A DNA stretch of 64,000 bases from Brachybacterium endophyticum. GTDB lineage: Bacteria; Actinomycetota; Actinomycetes; Actinomycetales; Dermabacteraceae. The position numbers and the translations under genes are program-made. Each line of letters begins with the position of its first letter. The first letter of the stretch is position 1. The DNA lies in the NCBI RefSeq assembly GCF_003130585.1, contig NZ_QFKX01000001.1, forward strand, positions 186,001 to 250,000. The letters run 5' to 3'. The notes below the pieces were generated by a model. It ran no database searches, was not told the DNA's origin, and saw nothing but the letters and a program-made list of their open reading frames with translations. Shown here one piece after another: positions 8,262 to 16,932 of the stretch.

Positions 8262-9259
8262 CGGGGACGCCGCGCGTCGTCACCTTCGGGGAGACGATGG
8301 CGCTGCTGCACAGCGAGGGCGTCGGCTCCCTCGCCCACGCCCACGCGATGACCATCGGCATGGGCGGGGCCGAGAGCAACCTCGCGATCGGTCTGCGGCG
8401 CCTGGGCGTCCCGGTGGCGTGGGTGAGCCGTGTCGGGGCCGACGAGCTCGGCACCCGGGTGCTGCGCGAGATGCGCGCCGAGCAGGTCGAGGTGCTCGCC
8501 CACGTCGACCCCGAACGGCCGACGGGTCTGATGCTCAAGTCGCACCCCAGCGGCGGTGCGACCACCGTGCGCTACTACCGCAGCGGCTCGGCCGCCTCCG
8601 CGCTCACCGCCGAGGAGCTGCCCGAGCAGCTGCTCGCAGGCGCCGAGATCCTCCACCTGACCGGCATCACCCCGCTGCTCTCGGAGACGGCACGGGCCAG
8701 CGTCGAGCTGCTCGTCCAGCGGGCACGCGCCGCCGGCACTCTCATCAGCTTCGACGTGAACTACCGTTCCGCGCTCGCACCGCGCGAGGTCGCGGCCCCG
8801 CTGCTCGCCGGACTCGCCGCCTCGGCCGACATCGTCTTCGGCGGGACCGAGGAGCTCGCCCTCATCGCCTCGGCGCTCGAGGGTGAGGGCGCGGCGGCGG
8901 AGAACGCGACGGAGGATTCCACGGAGAAGGAGGCCCTGCTGCCGACGGTGCATGCGCACGGGATCGCCGAGGTCGTCGAGAAGCGCGGCGCCGAGGGGGC
9001 CCGCGCGATCGCCGCGGGATCCGTCGTCGAGCGACCCGGGCTGCAGGTCGACGTGGTCGACACCGTCGGTGCGGGCGACGCCTTCGTGGCCGGGTACCTC
9101 AGCGCCCGTCTCGAGGGCCTCGACCTCGCTGCACGCCTGGACCGTGGCAACGAGTGCGGGGCGCTGACCTGCATGAGCACGGGGGACTGGGAGGGCGCCG
9201 CCTACCGTGAGGACCTCGGCCGCCTCGCCGACGGGGGAGCGGATCCCGTCAGTCGGTGA
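8258..9259 (+). CDS. kdgK: PfkB family kinase, 2-keto-3-deoxygluconate kinase
   Basis: A 333-residue ribokinase-fold kinase predicted to phosphorylate KDG at O6 to feed the adjacent KDPG aldolase. The N-terminal GMGGAESNLAIGLRRLG substrate lid and the C-terminal DTVGAGDAFVAGY with catalytic D274 are both visible. Start GTG at 8258 is inside the overlap with the aldolase stop and has GAGGAGG 7 nt upstream. An acidic, Ala/Glu-rich insert lies around residues 208-222. Substrate assignment rests on operon context; fructokinase-type substrates are the alternative. Confidence 0.85.
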   Translation: MTGTPRVVTFGETMALLHSEGVGSLAHAHAMTIGMGGAESNLAIGLRRLGVPVAWVSRVGADELGTRVLREMRAEQVEVLAHVDPERPTGLMLKSHPSGGATTVRYYRSGSAASALTAEELPEQLLAGAEILHLTGITPLLSETARASVELLVQRARAAGTLISFDVNYRSALAPREVAAPLLAGLAASADIVFGGTEELALIASALEGEGAAAENATEDSTEKEALLPTVHAHGIAEVVEKRGAEGARAIAAGSVVERPGLQVDVVDTVGAGDAFVAGYLSARLEGLDLAARLDRGNECGALTCMSTGDWEGAAYREDLGRLADGGADPVSR

Positions 9260-9296
9260 GTGGGGCTGGGGTCCGGCGCACGCGCGGCATCACGAC

Positions 9297-9334
9297 GGAA
9301 CGCCCGCACCCCTGTGGCGGGGTGCGGGCGTTCC
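9297..9334. terminator. Bidirectional terminator between kdgK and padR
   Basis: Perfect 16-bp stem (left arm 9297-9312, right arm 9319-9334) with a 6-nt loop TGTGGC, between two convergent genes. Unusually long and perfect, so probably serving both strands. Confidence 0.85.
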
Positions 9335-9390
9335 TCCGGCCGGAGGGAGCGTCATGATCGCTCCGGCGGCGCGCTCGGGCAGCGGACGGC

Positions 9391-10362
9391 TCAGGCCGAG
9401 GCCGCTCCCGACTGCTCGCCCTTCTCGCCGTCGTCCTCCGACGTCGGCGGGACGTCTCCCGCGAGGATGCGGTAGATCGACCGCTTGGCCTCACTGAGGA
9501 CGTCGGCGACCTGGCTCATCTGCTGGGATCCGCCGGAGCGCGTGGCCTCCCGGACGGCGCCGCCGAGGTCGCGCAGGGAGCCGCGCAGCTCCTGCGCGCC
9601 CTGCGCCCAGGAGTCGTCCTCGCCCGCGAAGGGGTCGGACCAGGAGCTCTGGTTCTCCTCGACGTGGCTGCGGCCGGCGTCGGTGAGGGTGGCGAGCTTG
9701 CGGCCGCCCTCCTTCGACATCTCGACCAGGCCCTCGTCCTCGAGCTGCGAGAGCGTCGGGTAGATCGCTCCCGGGCTCACGGACCAGGACCCACCGGTGC
9801 GCTCGTCGATGGTCTGCATGAGCTGGTAGCCGTGCATCGGCTCCTCGTTCAACAGCAGCAGGACGGCGGTGCGGACGTCACCGCGCGGCCGACGTCCCCG
9901 ACCCCGCCCGCGGCCGCGGGGGCCGAAGCCGTGACCGGGCCCGCCGGGACCGCCGAAGCCGCGGCCCGGCCCGCCGAAACCTCCGCGCCCGGGACCGCCG
10001 AAACCGGGCCCCTCGAACCCGGGGCCATCGAAACCGTGGCCCTCGTGCCCGGCGCCCTCGTGCCCGGGGCCCGCGTGATTCTCTCCCTCGAATCCGGGGC
10101 CACCGTGCTCCGGCCGTCCGCCGTCAGCGTCGGTCTGGCCGGGTCGGCCGGGGTGCCCGGGGTGCCCGGGGTGTGCGCCCGGGCCGTGGCCCGCGCGGGG
10201 CCCGCCGCGGTGTCCGCGGGGGCCGAAGCCCATCCCGTCCGGGGACATGCCCCCTCCTTCCTCGCGGCGGCGCCGCTGGCCACCGCGTCGCATGAGTGCC
10301 CGGCGCAGCGCGCGCGGGTCGAAGTCCTGATGTCGGTCGTGGTGATCGTGCTGGTGTCGCAT
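9391..10362 (-). CDS. PadR family transcriptional regulator with collagen-like Gly/Pro/His region
   Basis: A 323-residue protein. Residues 1-14 are rich in His, Asp and Arg. Residues about 45-160 are low complexity with Gly-Pro-Gly and Gly-His-Glu repeats (HPGHPGHPGRPG, HGFDGPGFEGPGFGGPGRG) and end in RGRGRGRR. A PadR winged helix follows at about 162-235 (VRTAVLLLLNEEPMHGYQLMQTI ... SPGAIYPTLSQLEDEGLVE), then a helical tail for dimerisation. Start ATG at 10362 has GAAAGGAG upstream. The His-rich repeats could bind metal, but this is inference. No obvious target sits next to it; the MFS gene lies upstream on the same strand. Confidence 0.88.
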   Translation of the reverse strand: MRHQHDHHDRHQDFDPRALRRALMRRGGQRRRREEGGGMSPDGMGFGPRGHRGGPRAGHGPGAHPGHPGHPGRPGQTDADGGRPEHGGPGFEGENHAGPGHEGAGHEGHGFDGPGFEGPGFGGPGRGGFGGPGRGFGGPGGPGHGFGPRGRGRGRGRRPRGDVRTAVLLLLNEEPMHGYQLMQTIDERTGGSWSVSPGAIYPTLSQLEDEGLVEMSKEGGRKLATLTDAGRSHVEENQSSWSDPFAGEDDSWAQGAQELRGSLRDLGGAVREATRSGGSQQMSQVADVLSEAKRSIYRILAGDVPPTSEDDGEKGEQSGAASA

Positions 10363-10390
10363 GAGCCCACTCCTTTCTCTCGTCCATGTC

Positions 10391-10432
10391 GTGACAGCGT
10401 CACGATATATCGCTAACGTCACGAAGGGCAAG
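10391..10432 (-). promoter_or_regulatory. padR promoter with overlapping palindromes
   Basis: On the minus strand -35 CTTGCC (10432-10427) and -10 TATATC (10409-10404) are 17 nt apart. The -10 lies in the palindrome CGATATATCG (10403-10412), and GTGAC-AGC-GTCAC (10391-10403) adjoins it. GTCACGA also occurs as a direct repeat at 10399 and 10418. This arrangement suggests autorepression by PadR. Confidence 0.55.
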
Positions 10433-10458
10433 GGTCAGCTGCGCGACATCGGACAGAA

Positions 10459-10495
10459 GAACGGGGTGCCGCGCGCACTGCGCGGCACCCCGTTC
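10459..10495 (-). terminator. Terminator of the MFS gene
   Basis: Perfect 16-bp stem (10459-10474 with 10480-10495) and a 5-nt loop GCACT, 15 nt past the MFS stop. Confidence 0.85.
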
Positions 10496-10510
10496 ACGAC
10501 TCGGAGGGGG

Positions 10511-11812
10511 TCAGACCTCGTCGCCGGTGGTGATCGCCTCGGCCTCCTGCTCGCCGGTCAGGTGGTGGTGCTGCCCGACCGAGGCCAGGTGGCGCCGCCC
10601 GATGGCGAGCATGAGCATGCTGACCACGACGGTGATCGCGCCCAGCACGTATGGCGCGGCCGGGCCGACCGACTCGGAGATCGGGCCGGCGACCGCCGGG
10701 GCGATCGCTCCGCCCAGGAAGCGGACGCCCGAGTAGGCGGAGCTGGCGACGCCGCGGGGGAGGTCGGTGGCCTCCATGACGGTCTCCGTCAGCGCGGTGT
10801 TCATGATGCCCAGCAGCAGACCGCCGATGATGATCAGGACGATCATGCCGGTCATCGAGGAGTGCGCGAGGGCGAGGCCCAGCATGAGCACCGCCAGCAG
10901 CCCCTCGATCGTCAGCAGGGTCGGGATCAGGCCCAGCTTGCGGGTGAGGATCGGCGCGACGAACACCGAGGTGATCGCCAGGCACACGCCCCAGCCGAAG
11001 AAGACCCCGCCGATCTGCATCGCGCCGAACTCCATGCCGCGGGCCGCGGCGGCGGCCTCGAGCGGGAAGGGCGAGTAGGCGAGCATCACGAAGAAGGTGA
11101 AGTTGTAGAAGATCGCGACCAGCGCGAGGGTGCGCAGGGCGGGGTTCCCCAGTGCCCGCAGGGAGGCCAGCGGCGAGACGTGCGTCGGCTTGGCCTCCCT
11201 CTTCAGCAGGGCGGCGATCGCGATGAAGCCGATCGCCATCAGCACGGCGGTGCCGAAGAACGGGGCGCGCCAGGAGACGCTGCCCAGCAGCCCGCCCAGC
11301 AGCGGGCCCAGCGCCATGCCGATGCCCAGCGCCGTCTCGTAGAGGATGATGGCGCCGCCGGAGGGGCCGGCGGTCGCGCCGACGATCGCCGCCAGGGCGG
11401 TCGAGATGAACAGGGCGTTGCCCAGTCCCCAGCCGGCGCGCAGGCCGATGATCTCGCTGACCGAGCCGGAGGCCCCGGCCAGCGCCGCGAAGATCACCAC
11501 GAGCGCCAGGCCGATCAGCAGCGTGGTGCGCACGCCCGCCTTCGAGCTGAACCAGCTGGTGAAGAACATGGCGATCGCCGTGATGAACAGGTAGCTGGTG
11601 AACAGCAGCATCGCCTGCGTGGGCGAGGCGTCCAGCTGGGAGCTGATCGCCGGGAGGATCGGGTCCACCAGACCGATGCCCATGAAGGACACGGTCGCGG
11701 CGAAGGCGATCGCCCAGACCGCCTTGGGCTGGTGGAAGGCGTCGCGCAGGGTGGGTGCGGTGTCGTGGCCCGCGGCTGTGGGATTCGACCCGTGTGTGGT
11801 GGGGGCTGTCAT
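10511..11812 (-). CDS. MFS transporter, drug-efflux type
   Basis: A 433-residue membrane protein with about 12 hydrophobic segments, starting near residue 30 (AVWAIAFAATVSFMGIGLVDPILPAIS). This opening is typical of DHA1-type drug:proton antiporters (Bcr/TetA/NorA-like). Start ATG at 11812 is preceded by GAAGG; the frame stays open upstream but without a good site. The marR gene ends 59 nt upstream on the same strand, so the pair is probably co-transcribed, with the MarR protein sensing the exported compound. The C-terminal tail HHHLTGEQEAEAITTGDEV is cytoplasmic. Substrate unknown. Confidence 0.87.
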   Translation of the reverse strand: MTAPTTHGSNPTAAGHDTAPTLRDAFHQPKAVWAIAFAATVSFMGIGLVDPILPAISSQLDASPTQAMLLFTSYLFITAIAMFFTSWFSSKAGVRTTLLIGLALVVIFAALAGASGSVSEIIGLRAGWGLGNALFISTALAAIVGATAGPSGGAIILYETALGIGMALGPLLGGLLGSVSWRAPFFGTAVLMAIGFIAIAALLKREAKPTHVSPLASLRALGNPALRTLALVAIFYNFTFFVMLAYSPFPLEAAAAARGMEFGAMQIGGVFFGWGVCLAITSVFVAPILTRKLGLIPTLLTIEGLLAVLMLGLALAHSSMTGMIVLIIIGGLLLGIMNTALTETVMEATDLPRGVASSAYSGVRFLGGAIAPAVAGPISESVGPAAPYVLGAITVVVSMLMLAIGRRHLASVGQHHHLTGEQEAEAITTGDEV

Positions 11813-11871
11813 GCGGTGGGGACCTTCTCGATGTGGTGACGGGACGGGGTGGGAGCGCGGGGTGCGGGACG

Positions 11872-12318
11872 TCAGGGAGCGGGTGGTTCGGAGTCGTGGG
11901 TCTCCACGATCCGGGCGAGGATCCGGGCGGCCTCGGTGAGGCTCCTGCGCTCGTCCTCGTCGAGGGAGTCCAGGATCGGGTCGAGGCTCGCGTCCATGCG
12001 GGCGCGCCATTCCGCGAGCTTCGCGCGCCCGGCGGCAGTGATGTCCACGAGCACGGAGCGGGAGTCCTCGGGGTCGGGGGAGCGGGAGATCAGTCCCTCC
12101 TCCTCGAGCCGCTTGACGACGGTGGTCGCCGTCGGCCGGGTGACGCGCTCACGATCGGCGATCTCGCTGATCCGCAGCGGACCGCTCTGCTCGATGGTGC
12201 TGACCACGCGCCAGGAGACCGAGGAGACGCCGACGTCCGCGCGGCGCGCGGCCAGCCGCACGAAACGGCTGCAGGCGAGCGTCAGCTCCTGGGAGAAATC
12301 GTGGGTCGACACGTCCAC
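11872..12318 (-). CDS. MarR family transcriptional regulator
   Basis: A 148-residue winged-helix repressor with LRISEIADRERVTRPTATTVVKRLEEEGLISRSPDPEDSR, the recognition helix and wing of MarR proteins, at about residues 47-87. The chosen start is GTG at 12318. No Shine-Dalgarno is visible, and a -10-like TAACTA ends only 6 nt upstream, so the mRNA may be leaderless. It probably controls itself and the downstream MFS gene through the palindrome at 12324-12342. Confidence 0.88.
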   Translation of the reverse strand: MDVSTHDFSQELTLACSRFVRLAARRADVGVSSVSWRVVSTIEQSGPLRISEIADRERVTRPTATTVVKRLEEEGLISRSPDPEDSRSVLVDITAAGRAKLAEWRARMDASLDPILDSLDEDERRSLTEAARILARIVETHDSEPPAP

Positions 12319-12323
12319 GACGA

Positions 12324-12342
12324 TAGTTAGGAATGCGAACTA
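12324..12342. promoter_or_regulatory. MarR operator over the marR start region
   Basis: Inverted repeat TAGTT-9 nt-AACTA (19 bp total), beginning 6 nt upstream of the marR GTG and covering the TAACTA -10-like box. MarR sites are commonly of this size and AT-rich; the position fits autorepression. Confidence 0.6.
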
Positions 12343-12359
12343 CTGCAACGTGTGCTGCC

Positions 12360-12401
12360 GCACGGATGCCTGGGGGCGGGGCTTCCGAGCCCCATCCGTG
12401 C
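12360..12401 (-). terminator. Terminator of the sulfatase gene
   Basis: Outer stem GCACGGAT/ATCCGTGC and inner stem GGGGCT/AGCCCC with a 4-nt loop; the left side carries a 10-nt bulge. It follows the sulfatase stop at 12429. Confidence 0.6.
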
Positions 12402-12428
12402 CCGGTGATCCGGCCCCGATGAGCCTGG

Positions 12429-13946
12429 TCAGTCGCCCGTCGGCCGACGCTCCTGATCGTTCACGCCGTGGGTCGCCGCGTGGTGGTTCCAGTCGGGATG
12501 CCAGCTGCCCGGGCCCGTGTACGGGCGGTCTCCCACCGAGGCCTGCAGCTGCGCGAGCTGCTCGGCGAGGTCCGCGCGCACGCCGGCGTACGCCGGGTCC
12601 TCCGCGAGGTTCCGCAGCTCGCGTGGATCCTCGCGCAGGTCGTAGAGCTCGTACTCGCGCGGGAAGATCCGGTCGGAGGCGCCCGGCGCCTCGAGCCCCG
12701 CGCCGTAATAGTCGATGTACTTCCAGCGCTCGGTGCGGATCCCGTAGTGCGCAGGGGCGTGGTGCTCCGGGTCGTCGTGCTCCCAGTAGCGGTAGTAGAC
12801 GGCCCGCGGCCAGTCGGCGATCTCCTCGCCGCGCAGCAGGGGGAGGAAGCTTCGTCCTTGCTGACCCGGCAGCGCCGCATCGGGGTCCAGTCCCGCGGCG
12901 TCCAGCAGCGTCGCGGCCACATCGACGTTCGCCAGCATCGAGGTCACCCGTGAGCCGGCCGGGATCCGGGCCGGCCAGCGGATCATCATCGGCATCTGCA
13001 ACGACTCGTCGTACATCAGGCGTTTGTCGAACAATCCGTGGTCGCCCAGGAAGAACCCCTGGTCGGAGGCGTAGACGACCAGGGTGTTCTCGGTCAGGCC
13101 TTGCGCCTCGAGGTGGTCGAGGACCCGGCCCATAGAGTCGTCGACCGCCTGGATCGTCTGCAGGTAGTCGCGCATGTAGCGCTGGTACGTCCAGCGGGCG
13201 CGCTCCTCGCGATGCTCCTCCCCGAGCAGCGCGGAGGGGACGTCCTCCTTGATGTCCGTGCGGGTGAGGTCGTCGGCGATCGACATCTTCACGCCCTGCA
13301 CGGCACGCGAGCGGCCCGAGAGGTCCTCGAGCAGGGTCTCGGGCTCGGGGATGCTGCCTGCGGGATAGAGGTCGGCGTGACGGGGGTGCGGGATCCACGG
13401 CCGATGAGGCGCCTTGTGGTGGAGCATCAGGCAGAACGGGTCCTCCGGTCGCTGCTCGCGCGAGGATTCCAGCCACTCCAGCGCCATGTCGGTCACCAGG
13501 TCGCTCGCGTACCCCTCGCGGGTCTCCTCGCCCTCGGGACCGATCATCCGCGGCTCCCAGTAGTCGCCCTGACCGGGGAAGATCCTCCACTCGTCGAAGC
13601 CCCGCGGCAGGGCGCCCGCCGATTCGCCCAGATGCCACTTGCCGAACAGGGCCGTGGCGTACCCGGCGCCCTGCAGCGCCTCGGAGAGCGTGGGGACGCG
13701 GTGGTCGAACTCGGTGTAGATCGTGGAGGCGCCGTTGACGTGGCTGTAGGTGCCGGTCAGCAGCGACGCCCGCGAAGGCGTGCAGATCGAGTTCGTGCAG
13801 TACATCGCGTCCAGGCGTGCACCCTCGTCGGCCAGGCGGTCCAGCTGCGGCGTCGTGTTCACCCGACTGCCGTAGGCGGAGATCGCGTGCGCGGCGTGGT
13901 CGTCGGAGAGGACGAACACGATGTTCGGGCGCGTGGGGGAGGGCAT
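12429..13946 (-). CDS. Sulfatase (type I, formylglycine-dependent)
   Basis: A 505-residue alkaline-phosphatase-fold sulfatase. Metal residues D15 and D16 (LSDDHAAH) and the maturation motif C55-T-P-S-R59 (ICTPSRASLLTG) are present; C55 would become formylglycine. FGKWHLG and SDQGFFLGDHGLFDKRLMY are further family motifs. No signal peptide precedes the first strand, so the enzyme should be cytoplasmic and act on imported sugars. Start ATG at 13946 has AAGGAG. It is divergent from the alpha-L-fucosidase, which hints at sulfated fucose compounds (inference). The activating enzyme is not in this window. Confidence 0.9.
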   Translation of the reverse strand: MPSPTRPNIVFVLSDDHAAHAISAYGSRVNTTPQLDRLADEGARLDAMYCTNSICTPSRASLLTGTYSHVNGASTIYTEFDHRVPTLSEALQGAGYATALFGKWHLGESAGALPRGFDEWRIFPGQGDYWEPRMIGPEGEETREGYASDLVTDMALEWLESSREQRPEDPFCLMLHHKAPHRPWIPHPRHADLYPAGSIPEPETLLEDLSGRSRAVQGVKMSIADDLTRTDIKEDVPSALLGEEHREERARWTYQRYMRDYLQTIQAVDDSMGRVLDHLEAQGLTENTLVVYASDQGFFLGDHGLFDKRLMYDESLQMPMMIRWPARIPAGSRVTSMLANVDVAATLLDAAGLDPDAALPGQQGRSFLPLLRGEEIADWPRAVYYRYWEHDDPEHHAPAHYGIRTERWKYIDYYGAGLEAPGASDRIFPREYELYDLREDPRELRNLAEDPAYAGVRADLAEQLAQLQASVGDRPYTGPGSWHPDWNHHAATHGVNDQERRPTGD

Positions 13947-14200
13947 GGAACTCCTTCGATCCGGGACGCAGGCGCGGCACTGGGCGGCGAGCGCGGTCCG
14001 ATGAATTCTGGCACGCGGCACGGAAGAGGTGGAGAGTCCCCAGGGCAGATCGAACGTCGGATGCACCTGGCCGCATGATGGCGTCGAGAGATAGGATGTT
14101 TGTGGTCAGGTGGTCGAGATGCAAGTATTCGCCGTCCGCATCGGTGCTGCGCGCCCCTCGGCCCACGATCTGCGACGACGCGACCGGACAGGGAGACGAG
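13947..14200. promoter_or_regulatory. Divergent promoter region, sulfatase / fucosidase
   Basis: A 254-bp gap with an AT-richer part at 14088-14135, where TAGGAT (14091-14096) may be a -10 for the fucosidase operon. On the minus strand, 14047-14064 contains GCATCCGACGTTCG, which matches 10 of 14 bases of one side of the palindrome at 22482-22498 and is a weak candidate for the same regulator. No gene was seen here. Confidence 0.3.
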
Positions 14201-15490
14201 ATGCACGAGGACCCCCGATGGGCTGACCTGCCCACCCGCCTTCCCGACTGGTACCGGGACGCGCCCCTGGGCATCTTCATCCACTGGGGTGCCTACGCCG
14301 TCCCCGCCTGGGCCGATCCCATCGGCGAGCTCGGCACCTTCGACAACGAGCACGAGTGGTTCGCCCACAACCCCTACGCCGAGTGGTACTTCAACACGAT
14401 CCGCCTGGACGGCTCGCCCGCCCAGCAGCACCACCAGGACGTGCACGGCGGCGCTCCCTACGACGACTTCCTCGACGCCTGGGACGCCGCCGCCTTCGAC
14501 GCGACCGCCTGGGCTGACCTCTTCCGTCGGGCCGGCGCCGACTACGTCGTCCCCACCACCAAGCACCACGACGGCATCACCCTGTGGGAGGCGCCGGGGA
14601 CGGGGGACCGCAACACCGTGGCCCGCGGCCCCCGCCGCGACCTCGTGGGCGAGCTCGCCGCGGCGACGACCGCCGCCGGGCTGCGCTTCGGCGTCTACTA
14701 CTCCGGAGGCCTGGACTGGCACGTGCGCCCCACCGACCCCGTCGGGATGGAGGGTGGCGACGAGATCATGCCGCGACCCCTCGACGAGGAGTACGGGCAG
14801 TACTGCACGGCGCACGTCCGCGACCTCATCGACCGCTACCACCCCGACGTGCTCTGGAACGACATCGGCTGGCCCGACGAGAACCACCACTTCGGTCCAG
14901 GGGGCCTCGGCGAGCTGCTCGAGCACTTCTACGCCGAGCGACCCGAAGGGCTGATCAACGACCGGTTCTCCGGAGCCCACCACGATCTCGTCACCACCGA
15001 GTACCAGGCCGGCTCGATCCCCGACGGTGAGACCTGGGAGAACTGTCGCGGCATCGGCCTCTCCTTCGGCTACAACCAGGTCGAGGGCCCCGAGCAGTAC
15101 ATGTCGGTCGCCCAGGCGATCCGCCACGTCGTCGACGCCGTCTCGCACGGCGGGCGCGTGCTGCTGAACGTCGGCCCCCGGGCCGACGGGACCCTGCCGG
15201 GGCCCCAGGTCGCCGTGCTCGAGGGCCTCGGGGAGTTCATGGCCGAGCACAAGGCGCACCTCGCGGGCTCGACGGGCCTGGGGGAGCTCGACGTGCCCGG
15301 GGCCACCTGGGCGCGCGGCGTCACCCAGGACGGCACGGTGCACGTGTTCCTCAGCGGCCCCGCCGGTGACCTGGACGTTCCCGCCGAGGCGCTGCCCGCC
15401 GTCGGGGCGTGGCCCGCGAGTGGTGTCCACGTCCGTCTCGCCGGTGAGGACGCCCCGCCGGTCGCCGTCAGCGCCCCGCTGCGCACCTGA
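14201..15490 (+). CDS. Alpha-L-fucosidase, GH29
   Basis: A 429-residue retaining glycosidase releasing L-fucose. The opening [21 protein letters not shown] and the K121-H-H-D-G125 motif ([11 protein letters not shown]) are typical of GH29, and [10 protein letters not shown] supplies nucleophile D221. [10 protein letters not shown] near residue 325 is also conserved. No signal peptide is seen, so it acts inside the cell. The ATG at 14201 follows GGGAGACGAG. It starts the operon containing L-fuconate dehydratase, aldo/keto reductase and lactonase, which supports fucose as the product. Confidence 0.92.
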   Translation: MHEDPRWADLPTRLPDWYRDAPLGIFIHWGAYAVPAWADPIGELGTFDNEHEWFAHNPYAEWYFNTIRLDGSPAQQHHQDVHGGAPYDDFLDAWDAAAFDATAWADLFRRAGADYVVPTTKHHDGITLWEAPGTGDRNTVARGPRRDLVGELAAATTAAGLRFGVYYSGGLDWHVRPTDPVGMEGGDEIMPRPLDEEYGQYCTAHVRDLIDRYHPDVLWNDIGWPDENHHFGPGGLGELLEHFYAERPEGLINDRFSGAHHDLVTTEYQAGSIPDGETWENCRGIGLSFGYNQVEGPEQYMSVAQAIRHVVDAVSHGGRVLLNVGPRADGTLPGPQVAVLEGLGEFMAEHKAHLAGSTGLGELDVPGATWARGVTQDGTVHVFLSGPAGDLDVPAEALPAVGAWPASGVHVRLAGEDAPPVAVSAPLRT

Positions 15491-15543
15491 TCCACGCCAC
15501 CCCGCCCGACCATCACCACCCACTCACGCGAGGATTTCCACCG

Positions 15544-16932
15544 GTGAGCACCTTCATCTCCTTCGACGTCCGCGACGTCCGCTTCCCCACCAGCCGCGAC
15601 CTGGACGGCTCGGATGCGATGAATCCCGACCCCGACTACTCGGCCGCCTACCTCACGATCCGCACCGACGACCCTGCGGATGCCGAGGGCGGCACCAGCC
15701 TGGTGTTCACCATCGGGCGCGGCAACGACGTCCAGGGTGCCGCGATCCGCGCCCTCGAGCACCACGTGATCGGCCGCGACGTCGAGGAGGTCCTCGCCGA
15801 CCTGGGCGGTCTGCACCGCCGGCTCAACGGCGACTCCCAGCTGCGCTGGCTCGGTCCCGAGACGGGCGTGATGGCGATGGCCGTCGGCGCCGTCGTCAAT
15901 GCGATGTGGGACCTGCGGGCACGCCGCGAGGGGCGCCCGCTGTGGCTCACGCTGGCCTCCCTGGAGGTCGAGGAGATCCTCGACCTGGTGGACTTCCGCT
16001 ACCTCAGCGACGCCCTCACCCGGGAGGAGGCCCGCGAGATCCTCGAGCGCGGCGCGGCCGGCCGCGACGAGAGGATCGAGGAGATCCGTGCGCACGGCGT
16101 CCCCGCCTACACCACCACCCCCGGCTGGCTCGGCTACAGCGACGACAAGCTCACCTACCTGTTGCACGAGGCTCGCGACCAGGGCTTCGAGATGGTCAAG
16201 CTCAAGGTCGGCGGCGACGTCGAGGACGACGTGCGACGTCTCGCGCTCGCCCGCGAGGTGATGGGCGAGGGCTACCCGATCGCGATCGACGCGAACCAGC
16301 GCTGGGACGTCGACTCGGCGGTCACCTGGCTCGAGCGCCTCGCCCCCAGCGATCCCTACTGGATCGAGGAGCCCACCTTCCCGGGCGACGTCCTCGCCCA
16401 CGCCGCCATCCGGCGCAGGATCGCCCCGATGCGCGTCGCCACCGGCGAACAGGGCAGCGGCCGCGTGCTGTTCAAGCAGCTGCTGCAGGCCGAGGCGATC
16501 GACGTGCTCCAGCTCGATGCCACCCGCGTGGCCGGGATCAACGAGAACCTGGCGATCCTGCTGCTCGCCGCGAAGTTCGGCGTGCCCGTGTGCCCCCACG
16601 CCGGGGGCGTGGGCCTGTGCGAGATGGTCCAGCACCTGGCCTTCCTCGACGCGGTCGCGATCGGTGGGACGAACGCGGACCGACGGATCGAGTTCGTCGA
16701 CCACCTCCACGAGCGCTTCGAGGTGCCCGTGCGCATCGAGCGCGGGGCGTACATGCCGCCTGAGCAGCCCGGCAGCGGCGCCCGCATGCTGCCCGCCACG
16801 CTCGCCGCGCATGCGTATCCCGACGGGCCCGTCTGGCAGCAGGCGGCACCGCCCCTCGGAGCCGGATCGTCCGACGCATCCGAGGCGACCGACGGTGCCG
16901 GGACGGCCGCAGCCCCGGTGGAGTCCGCATGA
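15544..16932 (+). CDS. L-fuconate dehydratase (enolase superfamily)
   Basis: A 462-residue Mg-dependent dehydratase converting L-fuconate to 2-keto-3-deoxy-L-fuconate. The KxK pair K219/K221 (MVKLKVGG), metal ligands D249 (IDANQRW), E275 or E276 (WIEEP) and E302 (ATGEQ), and H352 (CPHAGG) are all visible. [19 protein letters not shown] and [10 protein letters not shown] mark the L-fuconate dehydratase/ENOSF1 family specifically. The start is GTG at 15544 with GAGGA upstream. The last 35 residues are an Ala/Gly/Ser/Asp-rich tail not needed for the fold. Its stop overlaps the next gene by 4 bp. Confidence 0.93.
   Translation: MSTFISFDVRDVRFPTSRDLDGSDAMNPDPDYSAAYLTIRTDDPADAEGGTSLVFTIGRGNDVQGAAIRALEHHVIGRDVEEVLADLGGLHRRLNGDSQLRWLGPETGVMAMAVGAVVNAMWDLRARREGRPLWLTLASLEVEEILDLVDFRYLSDALTREEAREILERGAAGRDERIEEIRAHGVPAYTTTPGWLGYSDDKLTYLLHEARDQGFEMVKLKVGGDVEDDVRRLALAREVMGEGYPIAIDANQRWDVDSAVTWLERLAPSDPYWIEEPTFPGDVLAHAAIRRRIAPMRVATGEQGSGRVLFKQLLQAEAIDVLQLDATRVAGINENLAILLLAAKFGVPVCPHAGGVGLCEMVQHLAFLDAVAIGGTNADRRIEFVDHLHERFEVPVRIERGAYMPPEQPGSGARMLPATLAAHAYPDGPVWQQAAPPLGAGSSDASEATDGAGTAAAPVESA

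Noticed and set aside
12341..12356. TGCAACGTGTGC as a further AACGTT-type ara operator
   Set aside because: It lacks the second half of the palindrome and lies by the marR gene, which has its own better site.
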